Assembly: GCA_963844325.1 (NCBI GenBank)
Contig: CAWJNV010000002.1
Location: 6,882,001 to 6,946,000 of the forward strand
DNA: 64,000 nt
Direction of reading: 5' to 3'
Source: CADCTQ01 sp963844325
GTDB lineage: Bacteria; Bacteroidota; Bacteroidia; Cytophagales; 172606-1
Made by a program: the position numbers and the translations under genes. The notes beneath the pieces are model-generated. The model did not search any database and was not told the origin of the DNA. It was given only the letters and a program-made list of their open reading frames with translations. This document shows positions 59,726 to 64,000 of the stretch, one piece after another (the first letter of the stretch is position 1; every line of letters begins with the position of its first letter).

Positions 59726-60544
59726 TTATTCGTTTTCAGCTTCGCCGGCGTCGTCCCCGTCAGCCACCTGGGCTACCGGGCCCCTTGCGGGGGTACCACC
59801 GTCCGACTGGCGGCGGGCTTCTTCTTCTTCCTGGAGGCGGTTATCGTCCTTATCCCGCTTGCGTTCCATGAGGCCTTCTTCGATGGACTGGCCGATGGCG
59901 TGCGTAATCAGGGAGATGGATTTGAAGGCGTCGTCGTTGGCCGGGATCGGGAAGTCTACCAGGTCGGGGTTGGAGTTGGTATCGCACATGGCAAACACCG
60001 GGATGCCCAGTTTGGTGGCTTCGGCTACGGCAATGTGCTCCCGCTTCACGTCCACCACGAACAGGGCGGCCGGCAGGCGGGTCAGGTCGGCAACGCCGCC
60101 GAACAGTTTGGTCAGTTTTTCCTTCTCGCGGGTCACCATCAGGCGCTCCCGCTTGGCCAGGTTCTCGAAGGTCTCTTCCTTCATCATCTTCTCGATGGAG
60201 GACATTTTCTTGAGCGACTTGCGAACCGTGGTGAAGTTGGTGAGCATGCCACCCAGCCAGCGTTCGGTCACGTAGGGCATCTTGAGGCGCTTGGCCTCTT
60301 CGCTTACGACTTCCTGGGCTTGCTTTTTGGTGGCGACGAACATCACTTTGCGGCCGGACCGTACGATGTTCTTGATGGCATTGGAGGCGTCGTTGAGCGA
60401 AGCCAGCGTCTTGTTGAGGTCAATGATGTGGATTCCGTTCTTCTCCATGAAGATGTACGGAGCCATTTTGGGGTCCCACTTGCGGGTCAGGTGACCGAAG
60501 TGAACGCCTGCGTCGAGCAGGTCTTTGTACTGTAGTTGAGCCAT
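59726..60544 (-). CDS. rpsB: 30S ribosomal protein S2
   Basis: The 272-residue protein has the full S2 core: LLDAGVHFGHLTRKWDPKMAPYIF, IHIIDLNKT, RWLGGMLTNF and PVFAMCDTNSNPDLVDFPIPANDDA. Beyond the core (about residue 225) is an acidic, Gln/Arg/Glu-rich tail ending VADGDDAGEAENE, which is longer than in Escherichia coli, where S2 has 241 residues. A hairpin precedes the start in the leader. It is followed by tsf. Confidence 0.97.
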   Translation of the reverse strand: MAQLQYKDLLDAGVHFGHLTRKWDPKMAPYIFMEKNGIHIIDLNKTLASLNDASNAIKNIVRSGRKVMFVATKKQAQEVVSEEAKRLKMPYVTERWLGGMLTNFTTVRKSLKKMSSIEKMMKEETFENLAKRERLMVTREKEKLTKLFGGVADLTRLPAALFVVDVKREHIAVAEATKLGIPVFAMCDTNSNPDLVDFPIPANDDAFKSISLITHAIGQSIEEGLMERKRDKDDNRLQEEEEARRQSDGGTPARGPVAQVADGDDAGEAENE

Positions 60545-60574
60545 TTAAGGAGGGTTGAAAGAATAAGAAAAACG

Positions 60575-60610
60575 ATAAGCAGTGCGCCGGTCTCAGTAAG
60601 CACTGCTTAT
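60575..60610 (-). promoter_or_regulatory. Leader hairpin upstream of rpsB
   Basis: ATAAGCAGTGC (60575-60585) and GCACTGCTTAT (60600-60610) form an 11-bp perfect stem with a 14-nt loop, 31 nt upstream of the rpsB ATG on its mRNA. rpsB leaders are known autoregulatory targets of S2 in other bacteria; here this is a hypothesis. Confidence 0.5.
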
Positions 60611-60615
60611 TCAAT

Positions 60616-60703
60616 GGGTATTGGGGATTAGGAAAATAAGGTATTGGGGGGTTTGCCGGTGTTGGTACCTGATACCCCAATACCCAATACCTTACTACCC
60701 AAC
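60616..60703. repeat. Heptameric inverted repeat (GGTATTG family)
   Basis: The left side (60616-60650) and right side (about 60666-60703) both contain GGTATTG words on opposite strands. The right arm, reverse-complemented, reads GGTAGTA, then GGTATTG twice and GGGTATC. The right arm starts 2 nt after the rpsI stop codon on the minus strand. Confidence 0.7.
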
Positions 60704-60705
60704 TC

Positions 60706-61092
60706 TTAGCGTTTGCTGAACTGGAAGCGGCGGCGGGCCTTGCGGCGGCCGTACTTCTTGCGTTCCACCATGCGGGGGTCGCGGGTCAGGAAGCCTTCTT
60801 TCTTCAGCGCGGGGCGGAACTCGGCGTTCACCTCGCAGAGGGCGCGGGCAATGGCCATGCGGAGGGCTTCGGCCTGGCCGGTGGTGCCACCGCCTTTGAT
60901 GTTCGCCTTGATGTCGTAGTTACCCAGGCCCTGCACGGTGGTCAGCGGCTGGTTGATGATGGTCTGGAGAATTTCGGAGGGGAAATACGTTTTTACGTCC
61001 CGCTTGTTCACGGTGATGGCGCCTTTGCCGGCCGTCAGGTAGATCCGGGCTACCGACGTTTTTCTCCTGCCGATTGTATTGACTACTTCCAT
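60706..61092 (-). CDS. rpsI: 30S ribosomal protein S9
   Basis: The 128-residue protein is a standard S9: NTIGRRKTSVARIYLTAGKGAITVN, then GGGTTGQAEALRMAIARAL and the tail KKYGRRKARRRFQFSKR, which ends in the usual basic SKR. It contacts the P-site tRNA through this tail. The rplM gene is 64 nt upstream on the same strand. Confidence 0.98.
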   Translation of the reverse strand: MEVVNTIGRRKTSVARIYLTAGKGAITVNKRDVKTYFPSEILQTIINQPLTTVQGLGNYDIKANIKGGGTTGQAEALRMAIARALCEVNAEFRPALKKEGFLTRDPRMVERKKYGRRKARRRFQFSKR

Positions 61093-61156
61093 TGGTGTTA
61101 GCTTGTAGCTTTTGGTGAGTTGCGGTCAGCGCCGGGCGAAGGGCTGAACGCGTTGG

Positions 61157-61600
61157 TTATAATTTAACTTCTTTGGGTTGCTGTGCAGCGTGCGGGTGTT
61201 CGGTGCCGGCGTACACGTAGAGGTTGTTGAACAACTTGGCGCCGAGGCGGTTCTTGGGCAACATGCCTTTGACGGCGTGCTCGATGACGCGGTGGGGGTG
61301 TTTGCCCAGCACTTCGCGGGGCGTGGTAAAACGCTGCCCGCCGGGGTAACCCGTGTGGCGGACGTATACCTTGTCGTTCATCTTCTTGCCGGTGAGGCGC
61401 ACCTTCTCGGCGTTGATGATGATCACGTTGTCACCGCAATCTACGTGCGGCGAGAAGGTAGACTTGTTTTTGCCGCGGATGATGTTTGCCACCTGGCTGG
61501 CCAGGCGACCCAGTACCGCGCCGTTGGCATCAATTACCACCCAGCCCTTTTCGACGGTTTCCTTATTAACGTAGGGCGTCTTATAGCTTAAAGTATCCAT
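61157..61600 (-). CDS. rplM: 50S ribosomal protein L13
   Basis: The 147-residue protein is a standard L13: the block WVVIDANGAVLGRLASQVA, DNVIIINAEKVRLTGKKM, YVRHTGYPGG and AVKGMLPKNRLGAKLFNNLYVY. It is the first gene of the rplM-rpsI unit and has a good promoter 54 nt upstream of its ATG. Confidence 0.98.
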   Translation of the reverse strand: MDTLSYKTPYVNKETVEKGWVVIDANGAVLGRLASQVANIIRGKNKSTFSPHVDCGDNVIIINAEKVRLTGKKMNDKVYVRHTGYPGGQRFTTPREVLGKHPHRVIEHAVKGMLPKNRLGAKLFNNLYVYAGTEHPHAAQQPKEVKL

Positions 61601-61653
61601 TCTGATTTGCTATCGCTTTTTGCTGAAAATCTGTACCGTTGAAAAACGGACTG

Positions 61654-61684
61654 CAAATGTAGGAGCTTAGGCCGGGATATGCAA
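61654..61684 (-). promoter_or_regulatory. Bacteroidota-type promoter of rplM-rpsI
   Basis: On the minus strand, TTG (61684-61682) is followed after 20 nt by TACATTTG (61661-61654), an exact TAnnTTTG -7 element. The spacing and the distance of 54 nt to rplM fit the Bacteroidota consensus, and ribosomal operons are the classic users of it. Confidence 0.8.
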
Positions 61685-61835
61685 TAGCGGGTTCTATTTA
61701 ATTTTTAGGCACTTGCGCGGGGAAATGCGACGTTCGATGCCGGCTGTCCGGTGTCCGGGGGCCGCAATCCTGACATTCGGGTGCGATTCGGAAAGTCCGT
61801 TGCGTTACGGGCCGGGGCGCGCAATTCCCGTCTTG

Positions 61836-61943
61836 AATGGTACACTGATTTATTAGGATCGTTATGATCGGTTATGATTTTTTTTGGATTCCCTTTTCAA
61901 TCAGTCCCAATCATAATCATCATAACCGAATCAGTGTACCATT
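61836..61943. repeat. Inverted repeat upstream of the 62-kb gene
   Basis: Left arm AATGGTACACTGATT ... GGTTATGATT (61836-61879) pairs with the right arm (61909-61943), with a 10-nt insertion in the left arm after the first 15 bases. The loop holds a T-run and TTTTTTTGG. It lies between divergent genes (rplM and the 62-kb gene). Confidence 0.8.
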
Positions 61944-62007
61944 GATCGAACATCGGATTCCCGGAATTATTTGGTAGTTTTAATCCCCTTGCCCGTCCGT
62001 ACCACCC

Positions 62008-63273
62008 ATGATCGACACCAGAGCCTCTCAGTTACCGGAGGGCTATATCGTAGATTCGCTGCCCTCGCCGCCGCTCCGCAAGGTGGCCGACCTCAACAGC
62101 CAGGATAGTACGCCCGTAGCCCACTACATCAACGGGCGGGGCGAACACTTCCTCTTCTACCGCATCGAAGCCTCCCTGTTCTACCAGCGGTGGCTGGCCG
62201 TACGCCTCACTTTCGATACGCTGTTGCAGTACCTGGAACGCAAGCTGGCCCTGCGGCAGATCCTCATCTCCCCCGCCGACGGCTTCCTCTACTGCGTGGA
62301 TACCGACAGCAACGGGCGGCACCTCTCGCCGCGCATCGTGCCGCTGTCGCTGCTGCCCGACTACTACCTGCCCCAGCGCAAATCGTACTTCCAGGGCAAC
62401 CTGGTGGCCGCCTCGCACGACCTCTCCCAACTGTCGGCCAAGCTCGAAACGGGCCTGCTGCAACTCCGCTTCCAGAGCCAGTCCCGGGTGGGCTACGGCA
62501 CCATTTACCTGTCGGTGCTGGCCCCGGCCCTGGCCTGCCTGCACGAAATCACGGCCCACCTGGGGCTGGGCTACTACCGCCGCTGGCAGGAAACCACCAC
62601 GGTGCATTTTACCGACAAAGCCCTCAAGAACGCCCACAAGAACAACATGCTCAGCGCCGCCCGCTTCGAACTCATCGGCGTGGAGGCGGGGTCGTTCAAC
62701 GTGGTGCTGCGCCCCCTCAACCAGCAGCTTACCCTGCCCGGCCAGGAGAGCGAAGCCGACAAGTACAACGAGTACCTGATGGCCTTTATCGCCGCCAGCT
62801 TCGACTTTGCCGAACTGCGCAACTTCGTCAACCGCATCGAGAGCCGGGTGGTGAGCAACTACCAGTACCTGCTCAAACTCATCCGGGCCTACAAGCTGAG
62901 CCTCACGCTGCACTGGACCAACGCCAACAGCCGCACCGACCGCCAGCAGACAATCACGCACCGGGAGGCGCTGCACATCCTCGACAACATTACCCAGCTT
63001 GAATACCTCAACAACGACGACCTGAGCCTGACGGGCCGCTTCGTGGCCCTCAACGTCAAAAACAACACGTACGCCTTCGAGTCCAACGACCCGGCCGACC
63101 CCAACTCCCGCGGCTTCATCGCCTCGGCCCTGCACGGGGGCGTGCCGATGATCTCGTTCAACAAGGAGTACGACGTGGTGGTGCAACGCATCGAGATGAA
63201 ACAGGCCGGCCTCTCCAAACCCAAGATCAAGGACCTGCTCATCTCCTACGTGGAGTCGGAAACGGGGGAGTAA
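62008..63273 (+). CDS. Hypothetical protein, possibly DUF6575-like
   Basis: This 421-residue protein has no catalytic signature I can name. It begins LPEGYIVDSLPSPPLRKVADL and has a likely beta-rich N-terminal domain (GRGEHFLFYRIEASLFYQRWL ... LYCVDTDSNGR), then a long helical C-terminal half. My memory of the DUF6575 N-terminus is a weak match, so I give no function. No signal peptide or membrane helix is seen, so it is probably cytosolic. A 9-nt tandem repeat starts 6 nt after the stop. The start ATG 62008 is well placed. Confidence 0.7.
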   Translation: MIDTRASQLPEGYIVDSLPSPPLRKVADLNSQDSTPVAHYINGRGEHFLFYRIEASLFYQRWLAVRLTFDTLLQYLERKLALRQILISPADGFLYCVDTDSNGRHLSPRIVPLSLLPDYYLPQRKSYFQGNLVAASHDLSQLSAKLETGLLQLRFQSQSRVGYGTIYLSVLAPALACLHEITAHLGLGYYRRWQETTTVHFTDKALKNAHKNNMLSAARFELIGVEAGSFNVVLRPLNQQLTLPGQESEADKYNEYLMAFIAASFDFAELRNFVNRIESRVVSNYQYLLKLIRAYKLSLTLHWTNANSRTDRQQTITHREALHILDNITQLEYLNNDDLSLTGRFVALNVKNNTYAFESNDPADPNSRGFIASALHGGVPMISFNKEYDVVVQRIEMKQAGLSKPKIKDLLISYVESETGE

Positions 63274-63279
63274 TATCAG

Positions 63280-63414
63280 GATGAACAGGATGAACAGGAT
63301 GAACAGGATGAACAGGATGAACAGGATGAACAGGATGAACAGGATGAACAGGATGAACAGGATGAACAGGATGAACAGGATTAAACGGATGAACAGGATT
63401 AAACGGATGAATTG
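63280..63414. repeat. Tandem 9-nt repeat GATGAACAG, 15 units
   Basis: Eleven exact copies of GATGAACAG run from 63280 to 63378. They are followed by degenerate units (GATTAAACG, GATGAACAG, GATTAAACG, GATGAATTG) to 63414. The array starts 6 nt after a stop codon. The same words occur singly in the arms of the 29.9-kb element. Not a CRISPR: no spacers are present. Confidence 0.95.
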
Positions 63415-63652
63415 GACGCTACTTGCCTGACGTTTAAGTAATTATTTGCGATCAAATGCGTACGCTCCATTACCGGTCCGGATCAGTGGGGTGAACAAAG
63501 TGAAAAAATCCGGGCGGTGTGGTTTTGCCCGGAAGGAATTGAGGACAAATTTTGCGGAAGCGGCGCCGGTTTCCGGTTATCGACGGCACTTACTTTTTTG
63601 CCGCCAATAATATTTAATTCATACTTATTTTTACATCCGCGCCCCTAACACC

Positions 63653-64000
63653 ATGACAGGTACAATTGATATGGAACAGCCCCAGAACGTCCCGTTGCAG
63701 CTTGCTCTCGATTTTGTGGAGCACACCAACAAACACCTCTTCCTCACGGGCAAGGCCGGTACCGGCAAAACGACTTTCCTGCACAACCTCCGGAAACAGT
63801 CCCACAAACGCCTGGTGGTGGTAGCCCCCACGGGCGTCGCCGCCATGAACGCCGGGGGCGTTACCATTCACTCCTTTTTCCAGGTACCCTTCGGCCCGTA
63901 CGTGCCCGCCACCAACGGCGCCCCTTCTTCGCTGGCCCGCCAGGAGTCGGGCCGCAAGTTTGGCCGCGAAAAAAAGGGCATTCTCCGCTCCCTCGACCTG
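63653..64000 (+). CDS. PIF1-like DNA helicase, N-terminal part (cut by the window edge)
   Basis: The first 116 residues of a superfamily 1 helicase are visible. The N-terminal NVPLQLALDFVEHTNKHLFL precedes a Walker A GKAGTGKTTFL and then APTGVAAMNAGGVTIHSFF (motif Ia), the classic PIF1/RecD opening in Bacteroidota. It should unwind DNA, such as G-quadruplex or replication intermediates. The start is ATG 63653 or possibly 63671. It continues off the right edge. The 240 nt before it hold no gene beyond the tandem repeat. Confidence 0.9.
   Translation, partial: MTGTIDMEQPQNVPLQLALDFVEHTNKHLFLTGKAGTGKTTFLHNLRKQSHKRLVVVAPTGVAAMNAGGVTIHSFFQVPFGPYVPATNGAPSSLARQESGRKFGREKKGILRSLDL

Noticed and set aside
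63280..63414. CRISPR array
   Set aside because: The 9-nt units are strictly tandem with no spacers, and there are no cas genes in the window.

Overview
This window reads as a GC-rich (coding regions look about 60-65% GC) Bacteroidota chromosome segment, probably from the Chitinophagia, Saprospiria or Cytophagia; I cannot place it more finely by eye. The evidence is a giant secreted protein with a type IX secretion (gliding-motility type) C-terminal domain, an exosortase N operon with its VIT-domain partner, many lipoproteins, DUF4468, DUF4173 and DUF418 proteins, an energy-transducing TonB of the Bacteroidota type, Bacteroidota-type promoters (TTG, about 19 nt, TAnnTTTG) and general absence of strong Shine-Dalgarno sequences.

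Layout. 1-4.2 kb: start of an M28 peptidase (-) and a fused GHMP-kinase-like/UDP-sugar pyrophosphorylase gene riddled with indels. 4.2-6.3 kb: an AT-richer two-gene cassette (AAA ATPase + DUF4276 TOPRIM-like protein), a candidate antiphage system. 6.5-13 kb: NTF2-like protein, cytochrome P450, convergent patatin, a lipoprotein, a lytic transglycosylase and a DUF418 membrane protein. 13.6-19.1 kb: type IX secreted repeat protein and a lipoprotein. 19.2-24 kb: the radical-SAM/UDG-like DNA repair pair TIGR03916/TIGR03915 with a Uma2 nuclease-fold gene between them, then an MFS transporter. 24.2-31.6 kb: M14 peptidase, trehalase, Spl-family radical SAM protein, UspA, an ECF sigma factor with a small membrane partner, and a cold-shock protein. 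31.7-33.6 kb: a Septu-like ATPase-HNH pair. 33.7-40 kb: a TlpA-like thioredoxin and a winged-helix regulator cluster with two copies of a perfect operator dyad, followed by DUF4153/DUF4173 membrane proteins. 39.5-45.8 kb: exosortase N operon and a B12-binding radical SAM protein. 46-48 kb: a membrane protein, a TonB protein and a lipoprotein. 48.3-58.6 kb: nitrogen assimilation, with gltD and a frame-broken gltB on the minus strand diverging from a porin, DUF4468 and amtB. 58.7-61.7 kb: ribosomal cluster rplM-rpsI, rpsB, tsf (-). 62-64 kb: an unknown protein and the start of a PIF1-like helicase.

The most striking non-coding signal is a set of intergenic inverted repeats. Many have arms built from degenerate 7-nt words; others are pairs of palindromes or 9-nt tandem words. 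They sit against stop codons, sometimes overlap the last codons of genes, and their arms often differ by whole 7-nt units. The same word families recur at several loci. They resemble, in form, the heptanucleotide STRR repeats known from cyanobacteria, and they may serve as terminators or be non-autonomous spreading elements.

Two tracts (about 1.28-2.82 kb and 50.27-53.70 kb) carry dense single-base indels in otherwise conserved genes, while nearly all other genes are clean. This looks like local low-quality consensus rather than biology.
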